Position numbers and translations under genes: made by a program. DNA of 64,000 nucleotides, from contig NZ_JAODPB010000001.1 in assembly GCF_025770735.1 (NCBI RefSeq), forward strand, positions 1,176,986 to 1,240,985, read 5' to 3'. The DNA is from Shouchella tritolerans. GTDB taxonomy: Bacteria > Bacillota > Bacilli > Bacillales > Bacillaceae_D. The notes beneath the pieces are model-generated. The model saw only the letters and a list, made by a program, of their open reading frames with translations. It had not been told where the DNA came from and ran no database searches. Shown here in pieces: positions 17,188-25,956 of the stretch (its first letter is position 1; each line of letters opens with the position of its first letter).

Positions 17188-17613
17188 ATGGCTGAATTAG
17201 CAAATTGTCAAAAATGCGGCGCAGTTTTTGTGAAGAACATTCATTCGATTTGCCGCTCTTGCCATGAAGAGGAAGAGCGCTGTTTTCAAAAAGTGAACCA
17301 GTTTTTGCGAAAACGGGAAAATCGGTCTGCGACAAAGCAAGAAGTCGTAGATGGGACTGGTGTAAGCTATGATATGGTGCAGACGCTCATCCGAAAAGGG
17401 CGCTTGCAGCTTCGCCATTTCCCGAATTTATATAATATATGCGAGCGGTGCAAACAGCGAACGAAGGAACCGTGGATTTGCCACTCCTGCAGAGAAGAAA
17501 TGAAGCGGGATTTGGCAAATAGCGAACAACAATTAAAGCCAGCGAAACGCATCGATGGGGAGCAAAGATCCTCTTATCGCTTGCAAGAAACGCTTCATAA
17601 AAAAAATGAGTAG
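17188..17613 (+). CDS. yvyF: Flagellar operon protein YvyF
   Basis: A 141-residue cytosolic protein of the YvyF family, first gene of the late flagellar operon; molecular role unclear. It has two cysteine knuckles (CQKC...CRSC at residues 7-25 and CERC...CHSC near 85-105) flanking a small helix-turn-helix-like middle (TKQEVVDGTGVSYDMVQTLI). ATG follows AGGGGAAG. The gap after comFC (100 bases) presumably holds a promoter, but I could not find a convincing sigma-D or sigma-A match. Confidence 0.88.
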   Translation: MAELANCQKCGAVFVKNIHSICRSCHEEEERCFQKVNQFLRKRENRSATKQEVVDGTGVSYDMVQTLIRKGRLQLRHFPNLYNICERCKQRTKEPWICHSCREEMKRDLANSEQQLKPAKRIDGEQRSSYRLQETLHKKNE

Positions 17614-17629
17614 CAAAGGTGGCGGTAAC

Positions 17630-17896
17630 ATGAAAATCAATTCTTCTCAATCGATGATTCCTCACGCAGTTTATAAAGCAACAATGGCAAAGACGACAGC
17701 GGAAGAGCATCAACTAGCTAAAAAAGACCAAGTTGAAATCTCGTCTGATGCTCGAAAGCTAAATGAGGAAATTACAGCTGCTAAAGAACAACGAATTCAA
17801 GAGCTAAAAACACAAATCGAAAATGGCACCTATGAACTTGATCCTGAAAAAACAGCAGAAGCCATTTTACGGTCATGGACAAAAGGCGGAAAATAA
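17630..17896 (+). CDS. flgM: Anti-sigma-D factor FlgM
   Basis: FlgM binds sigma-D (FliA) and holds back late flagellar genes until the hook is complete. The 88-residue length equals that of B. subtilis FlgM. It has the expected disordered N-terminus (MKINSSQSMIPHAVYK) and a C-terminal helical part (VEISSDARKLNEEI, ERIQEL-like, YELDPEKTAEAIL). ATG 17630 follows GGTGGCGG. Its last base is the first base of flgN. Confidence 0.92.
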   Translation: MKINSSQSMIPHAVYKATMAKTTAEEHQLAKKDQVEISSDARKLNEEITAAKEQRIQELKTQIENGTYELDPEKTAEAILRSWTKGGK

Positions 17897-18330
17897 TGGA
17901 ACAATCGGCAAAGAAAACGCTTAAAAGCTTGGTACATGTCCAAAAAGAACTGCTTGCAAGCGCACAAAAAAAGCGGCAAGCGCTGATTCAAAATCAAATG
18001 GAGCAGCTGGCGCAGCTAACGGGAACAGAGAGTTCGCTTATCTCTAAAAGCCGTTTGTTGGAAAAAGCGCTCGCTGAAGCGTTAAACGGAAAAACGTTAT
18101 CTGAAATCGCCATACAAGATCAAGAATGGCAAGTCCTGCAAACGCAATTAACAGAAGTTGTCCAACAGTTAAAAGCCGAAAATGAACAAAACCAAAAACT
18201 ATTGATGGATTCGATCGCTTTCGTCCAAGGAACGTTGCAGTTCATGCAGCCGAAGGGCGATGCTACAACTTACACAAAAGATGCTGTGGCAACAGGGAAA
18301 ACGAAAGCGGTGTTCGATTCAAAAGCGTAA
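17896..18330 (+). CDS. flgN: Flagellar chaperone FlgN (YvyG)
   Basis: Chaperone of the hook-filament junction proteins FlgK and FlgL, which are encoded immediately downstream. A 144-residue helical protein with VHVQKELLASAQKKRQALI and the heptad-rich middle typical of FlgN. ATG 17896 overlaps the flgM TAA by one base and follows AGGCGG. The assignment rests on position, length and helical character more than on a sharp motif. Confidence 0.85.
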   Translation: MEQSAKKTLKSLVHVQKELLASAQKKRQALIQNQMEQLAQLTGTESSLISKSRLLEKALAEALNGKTLSEIAIQDQEWQVLQTQLTEVVQQLKAENEQNQKLLMDSIAFVQGTLQFMQPKGDATTYTKDAVATGKTKAVFDSKA

Positions 18331-18340
18331 AGGAGAAGTT

Positions 18341-19927
18341 ATGTCTACATTTTTTGGAATGGAAACGATGCGTAGGGCAGTCAACACCAATCGAACTGCT
18401 ATACAGACAGTAGGGAACAATGTGGCCAACGTCAACACGCCTGGCTATTCAAGACAGCGTGTCAATTTGCAAGCGACAGGAGGGTACCCAGCTACTGGCG
18501 TTTGGACGCAACCAGCTATGAACGGGAGAATTGGTTCAGGCGTACAAGTGACGGGCATCGAACGGATACGGGACCAATTGCTAGACCGCCAATTCCGTTC
18601 TGAAGCACATGTCGAAGGAGCCGCTTTCATTCAATATAAAATATTGGAACGTATGGAAGACCTCTATAATGAAGCGCCTTCCGATACGACTACGAGCAGG
18701 TTATCAGATCAATTCGCGTCTTTTTGGAATGGTTGGAAAGAACTAGCTTCCGGGAAAGAAAGCCAAGCGGTTTTGCTCGAACAAGGGAAAGCTGTCACGG
18801 ATGCGTTCACTCATTTGCAGCACTCTTTTCAAACAGAAATGGACATGTTGGAGACGGAAGCAGAGTTAACGACTGCCAAAGTAAACCAAATCCTCGAACA
18901 ATTGCATGCAACGAACAAAGACATCATTGCTGCTGAGTCTTCGGGACAAGTTCCAAATGAATTGTATGATGGCCAAGACAGATTGCTTGACCAACTTTCA
19001 AGCCTTGTGCCCATTCAGGTAAGCCGTTCCCCTAAACCTCATGAACATGCAGCAACTGGCGCTGAAGGGCCTTATAAAGTAGAGCTAAAACTTGGCGGGA
19101 GCGAGACGATCACTTTAGTCGATGCAACGGAGGAAGGACCGCAATTGTTGACGCTCCAAGATGGAATGCAATGGACTGTCGGGGACAGCAATCAGCCATT
19201 TACTTATAGCGGTGCCGGTGGCGGTGAGTTGGTCGGGTTGCAAAAAGCCCATGAGCGAGTCGACCAAGAACTTGAAGACATAAAAGCGTTAGCACAAACA
19301 TTTGCTAAAGAAGTGAACCAGATCTATGCGTTTGCTTATTCAGAACAAGGTGGATTTGGACAAGAATTTTTTACCATTCATCTTGATGACTCAGGCGCTT
19401 TTTCTCATATAACTGTTAACAGTGAATTAAGCAACAATCCAAAAGCATTAGCGACAGCAAGGTTTAATGAGGAAGGAATTAAACCAGAATACCAAGACGA
19501 GTTTGCGGAAAAATGGGCTGCTTGGGAAAACGATAAAGACAATGAAGAGGCATTTCGTGATTTGCTAACGTTTTTAAATGAGGCGGACCACTATATTGAT
19601 GGAAAAATGATCGTTGAGGGAAATGTCGATGTGGCAAAAGAAATTAGTCGCCTAGAGGACTCTGCGGCCATTATCGGTAAATACCAGGATATGATGGGCA
19701 AGCTCGGAGTGGAAACAAAAGCACAGCGTGATCAAACAGAGGCCTCGAACGCACGCCTAGCCAATACAGAATCAAACCGGATGTCAATTAGTGGCGTTTC
19801 CCTTGATGAAGAGATGTCACTGTTGATCCAGTTTCAGCATGCTTACAATGCTGCTGCTAGGGCAATGACAGCAATGGACGAAATGCTTGACCAGATCATT
19901 AATCGATTAGGCGTCGTTGGGCGTTAA
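18341..19927 (+). CDS. flgK: Flagellar hook-associated protein 1 FlgK
   Basis: Junction protein between hook and filament, secreted through the flagellar export gate. N-terminus has the rod/hook signature (FFGMETMRRAVNTNRTAIQT, GNNVANVNTPGYSRQRV) and the C-terminus the partner coil (SGVSLDEEMSLLIQFQHAYN, ARAMTAMDEMLDQIINRLG). The 528 residues fit Bacillus FlgK. ATG 18341 is 6 bases after AAAGGAG. Confidence 0.95.
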   Translation: MSTFFGMETMRRAVNTNRTAIQTVGNNVANVNTPGYSRQRVNLQATGGYPATGVWTQPAMNGRIGSGVQVTGIERIRDQLLDRQFRSEAHVEGAAFIQYKILERMEDLYNEAPSDTTTSRLSDQFASFWNGWKELASGKESQAVLLEQGKAVTDAFTHLQHSFQTEMDMLETEAELTTAKVNQILEQLHATNKDIIAAESSGQVPNELYDGQDRLLDQLSSLVPIQVSRSPKPHEHAATGAEGPYKVELKLGGSETITLVDATEEGPQLLTLQDGMQWTVGDSNQPFTYSGAGGGELVGLQKAHERVDQELEDIKALAQTFAKEVNQIYAFAYSEQGGFGQEFFTIHLDDSGAFSHITVNSELSNNPKALATARFNEEGIKPEYQDEFAEKWAAWENDKDNEEAFRDLLTFLNEADHYIDGKMIVEGNVDVAKEISRLEDSAAIIGKYQDMMGKLGVETKAQRDQTEASNARLANTESNRMSISGVSLDEEMSLLIQFQHAYNAAARAMTAMDEMLDQIINRLGVVGR

Positions 19928-19941
19928 GAGGAGGAGTTTTT

Positions 19942-21003
19942 ATGCGGGTAACACAAGGCATGATGACGGCGAACTCGCTTCGTTATTCCCAGAGCAGTTA
20001 TCAACGTCTTTCTACTTTATATGACCAAATAAGTGCACAAAAGAAAATCACCCGTTTTTCCCAAGACCCAGTTGTGGCAACGAAAAGCATGCAACACCGT
20101 CAATCGCTTGCACAAATGGAACAATACAAGCGAAATGTCGATGAAGCTCATAGTTGGCTAAATCAAGGGGATGCCTCCTTAAAGGAAGCGTCCAGCATTT
20201 TAAATCGTGTGCGCGAACTTGCCGTCACTGGCTCTACCGATGGGTATGGCGAGGAAGAACGCAAAAACATCGCCCATGAACTAGAAGAACTGCGTAACCA
20301 TCTGATGACAGTAGCGAATGCAAATGTCAATGGTAAGTATATTTTTAATGGCAGTGATACAGACAATTCACCAGTACAGGAATTATCGCCGTCGAAACTA
20401 AACGGCGAAAAACTTGATAACGTAAAAATTACATACGATGGCCAAATCTACGATTATGATGCTGATGCAGGCCATTTTGTTGCCCGCGGCGGAGAGGATA
20501 CGCTTATTGTGAATGACGCTGTCATTGAAACGGGCACTGGTGACGTTGTTGCTGAAGAAGAGATGTTGATTATGAGAACATCTACAAATCATCAAGCCGT
20601 TTCTTTTGAATTGCAAAAAGGCGTTGAAATCCAAGTCAATACAGATGCGCAAAAGCTTTTTTCAGACGAGCTTTATAGCGATTTGTTTATGTTTGAACGA
20701 GCGTTGCTTGATCCAGAAACAACAGCTGAAGATCTAGGGGAATTTATAAGTAAAATCGATGCCCATTTGCGCAATGGTGCAGATGTTCACGGCCAGCTCG
20801 GTGCAAGAATGAACCGTGTTGATCTCATGGAAGACCGCCTTGAGCAACAGGAATATTTCGTAAAAGAAACAAAATCAATGAACGAAGATATTGATATAGC
20901 CGAAGCGATTACGAAACTTCTTGTAGCTGAAGGCGTCCACAATGCGGCCCTTGCGGTTACTGCACGAATTATTCAACCTTCGCTCCTTGATTTTTTACGG
21001 TAA
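19942..21003 (+). CDS. flgL: Flagellar hook-associated protein 3 FlgL
   Basis: Second junction protein, flagellin-like. Starts MRVTQGMMTANSLRYSQSSY and contains ISAQKKITRFSQDPVVA and the helix after it; the C-terminal end (IAEAITKLLVAEGVHNAALA) is the conserved D0 helix. Length 353, a little longer than the roughly 300 typical of Bacillus, with a central insertion around residues 130-200. ATG follows GAGGAGG. Same operon as flgK (14-base gap). Confidence 0.93.
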   Translation: MRVTQGMMTANSLRYSQSSYQRLSTLYDQISAQKKITRFSQDPVVATKSMQHRQSLAQMEQYKRNVDEAHSWLNQGDASLKEASSILNRVRELAVTGSTDGYGEEERKNIAHELEELRNHLMTVANANVNGKYIFNGSDTDNSPVQELSPSKLNGEKLDNVKITYDGQIYDYDADAGHFVARGGEDTLIVNDAVIETGTGDVVAEEEMLIMRTSTNHQAVSFELQKGVEIQVNTDAQKLFSDELYSDLFMFERALLDPETTAEDLGEFISKIDAHLRNGADVHGQLGARMNRVDLMEDRLEQQEYFVKETKSMNEDIDIAEAITKLLVAEGVHNAALAVTARIIQPSLLDFLR

Positions 21004-21015
21004 GGTGGGATCCGT

Positions 21016-21456
21016 TTGCAGCTTGAGACCAGTTATTTAGGCACAGTCGAATATAAGCAGGAAGACATTATCGTTTTTCAAGGGGGTCTTCCGGGATTTC
21101 CAGAAGAAACGGAATTTATTTTGCTGCCGTTTAATGAGCAGCCGCCCTTTTTTATCCTTCAGTCGGTTCGCACGAAAGAGATTGGCTTTGTTTGCATTAA
21201 CCCATTTCTGTTTTGGCCGGACTATGAAGTGGAACTAGCTGATTCAGTCGTGCGCCAGCTTCATGCTGAGTCTGAAAAAGATGTCGCTATTTTTGTGCTC
21301 CTTACAATCCAGCAGCCTTTCTCCGAAACAACCGCAAATTTAAGAGCGCCCATTGCTATTCATGCAAAAAAACGTTTTGCTAAACAACTTATGCTCGATG
21401 GGGAACGGTATTCTCTTAAGGCACCCATTCACACGGCTGCTAAAGGAGGACGATAG
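21016..21456 (+). CDS. fliW: Flagellar assembly factor FliW
   Basis: FliW binds either flagellin or CsrA; when flagellin is low it sequesters CsrA and relieves repression of hag translation. 146 residues with family features [42 protein letters not shown] and [15 protein letters not shown]. The TTG start at 21016 follows AAGGTGGGA. It sits directly before csrA (GTG one base after its stop), the standard pairing. Confidence 0.93.
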   Translation: MQLETSYLGTVEYKQEDIIVFQGGLPGFPEETEFILLPFNEQPPFFILQSVRTKEIGFVCINPFLFWPDYEVELADSVVRQLHAESEKDVAIFVLLTIQQPFSETTANLRAPIAIHAKKRFAKQLMLDGERYSLKAPIHTAAKGGR

Positions 21457-21457
21457 C

Positions 21458-21697
21458 GTGCTTGTTTTATCAAGAAAGGCAAATGAAGCGATCCGCATTA
21501 TGGATGATATTGAGATCAAGGTGTTAGCTGTTGAAGGAGACCAAGTAAAGCTTGGCATCTCGGCTCCAAAATCGGTCGATGTCCACCGCAGCGAGGTGTA
21601 TGAAGCGATTCAGGAGGAAAATAAACACGCTGCGAAACCGGTATCAGCAGAAGTTTTGCAAGCGTTTATTAAACATGCTAATAAAGCAAGCACTTAA
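21458..21697 (+). CDS. csrA: Carbon storage regulator CsrA
   Basis: RNA-binding dimer that blocks translation of target mRNAs at GGA-containing hairpins; in Bacillus the known target is hag. [29 protein letters not shown] and [17 protein letters not shown] are diagnostic. 79 residues with a slightly extended C-terminus. The GTG start at 21458 follows AAAGGAGGA. Unlike in B. subtilis, hag does not follow it. Confidence 0.95.
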   Translation: MLVLSRKANEAIRIMDDIEIKVLAVEGDQVKLGISAPKSVDVHRSEVYEAIQEENKHAAKPVSAEVLQAFIKHANKAST

Positions 21698-21714
21698 CAA
21701 GAGGGCTTGCTTTT
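21684..21714 (+). terminator. Weak hairpin at the end of csrA
   Basis: AAGCAAGC pairs with GCTTGCTT around a 13-base loop, followed by TT then GC. It starts inside the last csrA codons. The short, broken T-tract suggests an attenuating rather than complete stop. Confidence 0.35.
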
Positions 21715-21790
21715 GCTAAAAAGCGCCATCGATGGCGACAACCGAGAAGGGCGCTCCAGTCAAATAAGAAGCTGGACTAAGTATAGTTTC

Positions 21791-21832
21791 TAGATGGATT
21801 TTAGTGATAGGTCTACTGCAAGTGAGGTGCAG
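21791..21832 (+). promoter_or_regulatory. Hairpin exposing the flaG ribosome site, with an upstream GGA element
   Basis: CTGCA / TGCAG (21816-21820 and 21828-21832) form a short stem whose loop AGTGAGG is the flaG Shine-Dalgarno, three bases before ATG. Just upstream, AGATGGATTT carries the GGA core seen in CsrA sites. The arrangement resembles a CsrA-controlled leader, but the loop lacks a strict GGA, so this is a suggestion only. Confidence 0.35.
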
Positions 21833-21834
21833 CT

Positions 21835-22158
21835 ATGAAAGCTCAATTGTCAGTCGCGCTTTTAACGTTACCGGCGGCAGGGCACCAGCCTAAGGCTTTA
21901 CAGCAGCAAAACACGAAACAGCCGCTGATTGACGGAACAAAAGCAGCCGCTTTTATAAACGAAACGTCAAAACAACTGAACAAAGTTGCAAAACGGTCCT
22001 TAAATTTCCACATCCATGAAGAACTCGATCGTGTTTACGTTCAGGTCATTGACGAAGAAACAAATGAAGTTGTCCGTGAAGTGCCCCCTGAAAAAATACT
22101 TGACTTAGTTGCAGCAATGTTAAAATCGGTTGGTTTGATCATTGACCGGCATATCTAG
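21835..22158 (+). CDS. flaG: FlaG family flagellar protein
   Basis: FlaG influences filament length and cap function; mechanism not established. 107 residues: a variable N-terminal half (LTLPAAGHQPKALQQQ) and the conserved domain LNFHIHEELDRVYVQVIDEE, TNEVVREVPPEKILDLVAAM. ATG 21835 follows a hairpin-borne AGTGAGG. It is followed at once by fliD as in B. subtilis. Confidence 0.9.
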   Translation: MKAQLSVALLTLPAAGHQPKALQQQNTKQPLIDGTKAAAFINETSKQLNKVAKRSLNFHIHEELDRVYVQVIDEETNEVVREVPPEKILDLVAAMLKSVGLIIDRHI

Positions 22159-22173
22159 AAAGGAGATGGGACG

Positions 22174-23910
22174 ATGAGACTCACAGGCTTGGCCTCTGGC
22201 CTTGACATTGACCAAATGGTGAAAGATTTAATGAAAGCAGAGCGTATGCCCGTCGACAAATTGGAAAAACAACGAACGGAGATAGGTTGGAAAACGGACG
22301 CCTACAGGGAAGTCAATTTGAAAATGAGAACATTCAACGATTTGATTTTTGATACAGTTTTGCGAGCTTCGAATATGAAAAAGCGCACAGTCTCATCTTC
22401 AAATATAGACATTGCGACAGCAACAGCTTCTTCTTCTGCTGGCAATGCTTCTTTTACGTTAAATGAAGTCAGGCAGCTGGCGACTTCGGCGACTGCACAA
22501 AGCAAAAATCTTAGCGGTATCACAGAAAAGTCGCAATTGAAAGAGCTGGATATAAACGATGGGGAATGGATCCAAGGCAAATTGCAGCGCGAAACCGTCC
22601 AAGTTTCCGATGGCAAAGTGCAGCTTAGCGAGGCACCACAATTTGCCGGGGAGAGCATGCTTATCATCAACGGCAAAGCGTATGCGGTTGCAGACAATCC
22701 AGAAGATCTCGCAAAAGGGGAGGTCTTTATAAGCGATACAGGCGAAATGACTTTTTCCGGTGCCGATAAACTCACTGGCAAGGTGACAGTCGAGTATATT
22801 CAAGCAGACAGCGAAGCGACAGAGCGGTATACGACTTCAACGGTTGCGACAATAGCTGCAAATGGCGAAAAAGTGGAGAGCTCGTTTTTCTTTAAAGAAT
22901 CGGATACGATCGGTACGGTGGTGACGAAACTGCAAAATGCCGATGCGAAAGTAAACGCCTTTTTTGATGAATATAGTGGAGCCCTTGTCGTCACAAGAAA
23001 GGAAACGGGCCATTTTGGCGAAGCAGGCCAAAATGAGCTGATGTTTTCTGGTGCCCTGTTTGAGCAGGGGTTGGGGCTGAATGATAATGTTCAAGCTGGA
23101 AAAAATGCACAGTTTACGGTTAATGGAATTGAAACAGAGCGGACATCGAATACGTTTACGTTAAGCGGAATGACGATTACGCTTAAAGATACATCTACGC
23201 AAGCGGTGACACTTAGCGCTGCTACAGACGTCGATTCAATCGTCGAGACGATCAAATCGTTTGTTGATGAGTATAATGCTTTAGTGGACCATATGAACGG
23301 CAAACTGAATGAGAAATATTATCGTGATTATGCCCCGCTGACTGATGCAGAGCGGGATGAGTTATCGGAAAGCGAAGCGAAACGCTGGGAAGAAAAAGCG
23401 CAAAGCGGCCTGCTTAGGAGCGATCCTTTGTTGCAATCAGCATTGACGAATATGAGGCAAACTCTCTATGAGCCAGTCGATACAGGCGGCGCTTTTACCC
23501 ACCTTTCCCAAATCGGCATTACAACGACCGACAACTACAGGGACGGCGGCAAGCTAGAAATAGATGAAGATAAGCTTCGCGCTGCGATCGAAGAAGATGC
23601 AGACAGCGTATATGCTATTTTTGCCGGTACCGATAATAGTCCAGGGATGGCGCAAACGCTGCGCACCAATTTGTCAGACAGCATGTCTGCTCTTGCAAGG
23701 CGTGCAGGTGGTTCTGAGGGATATTATGAAGAGCACCAATTTACGTTAGGAAAGCAAACGAAGGATCTTACAAACCGTATTGCTAATTTTGAACGCCGCC
23801 TTGAACAAAAGGAAGCTCGTTACTGGCGCCAGTTTACGGCAATGGAAAAAGCGATGCAGATGGCTAATGCACAAAGCGAGTCGCTTTACAATTTGTTATA
23901 CGGAAATTAA
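22174..23910 (+). CDS. fliD: Flagellar filament cap protein FliD (HAP2)
   Basis: Caps the growing filament and folds flagellin at the tip. N-terminus MRLTGLASGLDIDQMVKDLM and the C-terminal FliD_C region (IVETIKSFVDEYNALVDHMN, SGLLRSDPLLQSALTNMR, LSQIGITTTDNYRDGGKLEI, terminal coiled coil ending NLLYGN). 578 residues, somewhat longer than B. subtilis FliD (498), the extra length lying in the variable middle. ATG follows GAAAGGAGA. Confidence 0.95.
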   Translation: MRLTGLASGLDIDQMVKDLMKAERMPVDKLEKQRTEIGWKTDAYREVNLKMRTFNDLIFDTVLRASNMKKRTVSSSNIDIATATASSSAGNASFTLNEVRQLATSATAQSKNLSGITEKSQLKELDINDGEWIQGKLQRETVQVSDGKVQLSEAPQFAGESMLIINGKAYAVADNPEDLAKGEVFISDTGEMTFSGADKLTGKVTVEYIQADSEATERYTTSTVATIAANGEKVESSFFFKESDTIGTVVTKLQNADAKVNAFFDEYSGALVVTRKETGHFGEAGQNELMFSGALFEQGLGLNDNVQAGKNAQFTVNGIETERTSNTFTLSGMTITLKDTSTQAVTLSAATDVDSIVETIKSFVDEYNALVDHMNGKLNEKYYRDYAPLTDAERDELSESEAKRWEEKAQSGLLRSDPLLQSALTNMRQTLYEPVDTGGAFTHLSQIGITTTDNYRDGGKLEIDEDKLRAAIEEDADSVYAIFAGTDNSPGMAQTLRTNLSDSMSALARRAGGSEGYYEEHQFTLGKQTKDLTNRIANFERRLEQKEARYWRQFTAMEKAMQMANAQSESLYNLLYGN

Positions 23911-23919
23911 GGAGGCACT

Positions 23920-24318
23920 ATGAGTTTTACTAAACAAGGCGTATATAAGCAACAGTCTGTACAAACCGCTTCACCAGGAGAGCTGACGCTTATGTTGTAC
24001 AATGGTTGCTTAAAGCAAATTCGCCTCGGTAAACAAGCGGCTGAAAACGGAGAAATTGAACAAGCCAATACAGCAATAGGAAAGGCGGAGGCGATCATCC
24101 GCGAGTTGATGGTCACGCTAAAAACGGACTCTGAGGTAGGGGCCAATATGATGCGGATGTATGAATACATCTTGCACCAACTGATTAAGGGAAATATAGA
24201 GAAGAGCCCAGAGGCATTGGAAGAAGCAGAGACGTACGTGGCTGAATTCCGTAATACGTGGAAGCAAGTGATCCAATTGGAAAGGCAGAACCGCTTTCAA
24301 GGGGGACAAGCGAAATGA
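23920..24318 (+). CDS. fliS: Flagellin chaperone FliS
   Basis: Cytosolic chaperone preventing premature flagellin assembly. 132 residues with family motifs YKQQSVQTASPGELTLMLYN, CLKQIRL, and RMYEYILHQLIKGN. ATG follows AAGGAGG. Its stop overlaps the start of the fliT-like gene by four bases (ATGA). Confidence 0.93.
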   Translation: MSFTKQGVYKQQSVQTASPGELTLMLYNGCLKQIRLGKQAAENGEIEQANTAIGKAEAIIRELMVTLKTDSEVGANMMRMYEYILHQLIKGNIEKSPEALEEAETYVAEFRNTWKQVIQLERQNRFQGGQAK

Positions 24319-24659
24319 CCTATGCTTCTGTGAAAGGGCGGACAGAGGAGTTGCTTCAATTACTTGCTCGTCCCTTTCCTCAAGAAGATGACAAGCGTGA
24401 TGATTTTCTTGCGGATGTCAACCGTTTGCTTGGACTAAGGCAATCAATGATCGAGACAAGCGCAGGCAGCTTTACAACGGAAGAATCTTCTGTTCTAATT
24501 GAGCAAGATCGCCTTTTAACAGCACGCTTAAACGCCGTTTCCGCCGCAATTAAACAGGACTTGAAAGAAATTGCTGATCAAAAGCGCCTTCACAAGGGCT
24601 ACGAGCGGGGGGGCATTCTGTCAACAAAAGGGGCGTTTATTGACGAGAAAAGCTGCTGA
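24315..24659 (+). CDS. fliT: Flagellar chaperone FliT-like protein
   Basis: A 114-residue helical protein at the place of fliT, whose product is a chaperone for the FliD cap. Sequence support is limited: helical N-terminus (VKGRTEELLQLLARPFP), VNRLLGLRQSMIE, and a basic C-terminal tail. ATG overlaps the fliS TGA and follows AGGGGGA. It ends the flagellar operon, before a strong terminator. Position gives most of the confidence. Confidence 0.75.
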   Translation: MTYASVKGRTEELLQLLARPFPQEDDKRDDFLADVNRLLGLRQSMIETSAGSFTTEESSVLIEQDRLLTARLNAVSAAIKQDLKEIADQKRLHKGYERGGILSTKGAFIDEKSC

Positions 24660-24691
24660 ATAACATAAGTACTCAAAAAGCCACAGGCAAA

Positions 24692-24727
24692 AACCACCCA
24701 AATTGTGACACAATTTGGGTGGTTCTT
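24692..24727. terminator. Bidirectional terminator between the flagellar operon and a convergent lipoprotein gene
   Basis: AACCACCCAAATTG pairs with CAATTTGGGTGGTT, nearly perfect, with a short TGACA-type loop. T-rich flanks lie on both sides, so it should stop both convergent transcripts. Confidence 0.88.
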
Positions 24728-25571
24728 ATGGAATGGAAGGGATATCCATATGCCCGCTATCATTGACTGAAGTCCTTGTGAGCGACATGTCCGTGCGAAT
24801 AACGGTACCGTTGTCTTCAACGACAACTTCAAAAACGGTGTTTGTTTTTTCCAGCAAGAAGCTGTTTTTATCAATAAACAGCATATAATCTAACTGCGAT
24901 AATTGGTACTGATCCGGTATCTCCAGCTTGTTTTCTGTCGGTAGCGCCCGTTCAATCATATCCATGTTCGAGGCCATTTCTCTCAATGTGTCGCCACCAG
25001 CAGCGACGCTAATCACGTACAAGTCGTCATATTCACTCACATTGACAAAATCGGAGAACGGTTGCATTAGTTCAAGTTGATATATCGGAGTCAGCTCTAG
25101 CGATACAAACCGTTCACTTGGATCGCCTTTATCAATGGGAAGCCAGCCTTCATCGTTTACATTTGTGTAGAGGCGATCTTTTTCTTTTAATACCTCAACT
25201 GTCGCGAGATCTTCTAGTTCCGTCTCCTCTTTTTCCCCTTGTCCCGGTTTAGCAGAAAGAGCTGTATAAAATGTTTCTGGAGAAGCATTATAGGCGATAT
25301 TGCCTTCAATCACATGAATCTGCGGTTCTTTGTCCGGTTCATCTTCAGTCGTTGAAATGGTATCTGTCGCTTTAAAATTGGCTGTATAGCTATTTATTTG
25401 CTCTTCAGCATTTTTCGCTTCTTCAATGATCGATTCGGCATCTAGTTTGGAATCGTTGTGATTGTCTTGTTGTGGTGCGGAACTTTCTTGCACAGGAGCC
25501 GAATTTGGGGAGCAGGCTCCGAGAAGGGCGGTAACGACTAAGCTGCAGTAAAGATAGCTTGTGTGTTTCAA
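24726..25571 (-). CDS. Secreted lipoprotein of unknown function (DUF6612/LppX-like)
   Basis: 281 residues. The signal peptide ends in the lipobox LLGAC (Cys about residue 20), then an acidic low-complexity linker and a domain beginning ESIIEEAKNAEEQINSYTAN with alternating beta-strand pattern (TFYTALSAK, LYTNVNDEGWLPI, YVISVAAGG, LSQLDYMLFIDK). This resembles lipid- or substrate-binding half-barrel lipoproteins, but no function is known. The TTG start follows AGGAGTGG. It is convergent with fliT and shares the terminator. Confidence 0.8.
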   Translation of the reverse strand: MKHTSYLYCSLVVTALLGACSPNSAPVQESSAPQQDNHNDSKLDAESIIEEAKNAEEQINSYTANFKATDTISTTEDEPDKEPQIHVIEGNIAYNASPETFYTALSAKPGQGEKEETELEDLATVEVLKEKDRLYTNVNDEGWLPIDKGDPSERFVSLELTPIYQLELMQPFSDFVNVSEYDDLYVISVAAGGDTLREMASNMDMIERALPTENKLEIPDQYQLSQLDYMLFIDKNSFLLEKTNTVFEVVVEDNGTVIRTDMSLTRTSVNDSGHMDIPSIP

Positions 25572-25717
25572 TGTTTACCACTCCTAGAAGGAATAAAATG
25601 GCACCTTAATATTACAATTTGATTACAAGTGCTGGTGCCTATTGTAACAAAAATGAAATCGTTAGGGAATAGGGAATTCGTACTAACAACAAAAACTTTA
25701 GTGACAAGGGGGTTCCA

Positions 25718-25864
25718 ATAAAAAAAACAAAAAAAGTTTTCGACATTATTCATGGCAACGGTTATCTTAAAAAAGCGCGTTATTATGCCGATTTTCAAGA
25801 AAGCGCTCACAATGAAAAAGAACAGAATCGACATCGATTGACAAGAGTTGGCGTTCTTTGTTAA
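25718..25864 (+). CDS. Possible small protein gene lacking a standard start codon
   Basis: An open frame of 48 codons that reads like real protein: KKTKKVFDIIHGNG, then YLKKARYYADFQES and a basic end. Synonymous choices look coding. It has no ATG/GTG/TTG near its start; the candidate is ATA at 25718 after AAGGGGG. An overlapping 22-codon frame (ATG 25651, ends TAA 25719-25721 at a poly-A run) would join it by a -1 shift. Either a noncanonical start, a frameshift (programmed or mutational), or a relic. Family not recognised. The rest of 25572-25956 is the csp promoter and leader. Confidence 0.35.
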   Translation: MKKTKKVFDIIHGNGYLKKARYYADFQESAHNEKEQNRHRLTRVGVLC

Positions 25865-25873
25865 ATAAAGAGT

Positions 25874-25902
25874 TTGACTTCTAAGAGTTGCGCTGTTATA
25901 GT
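25874..25902 (+). promoter_or_regulatory. Sigma-A promoter of the cold-shock gene
   Basis: TTGACT, 17-base spacer, TATAGT. The expected start point is about 45 bases before the csp ATG, so the untranslated leader is much shorter than the leaders of some cold-inducible csp genes. Confidence 0.75.
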
Positions 25903-25956
25903 GAAACTGTGGAAAAGCACCACAATGAATTTTCAGTAACGAAGGGAATGTGAAGC

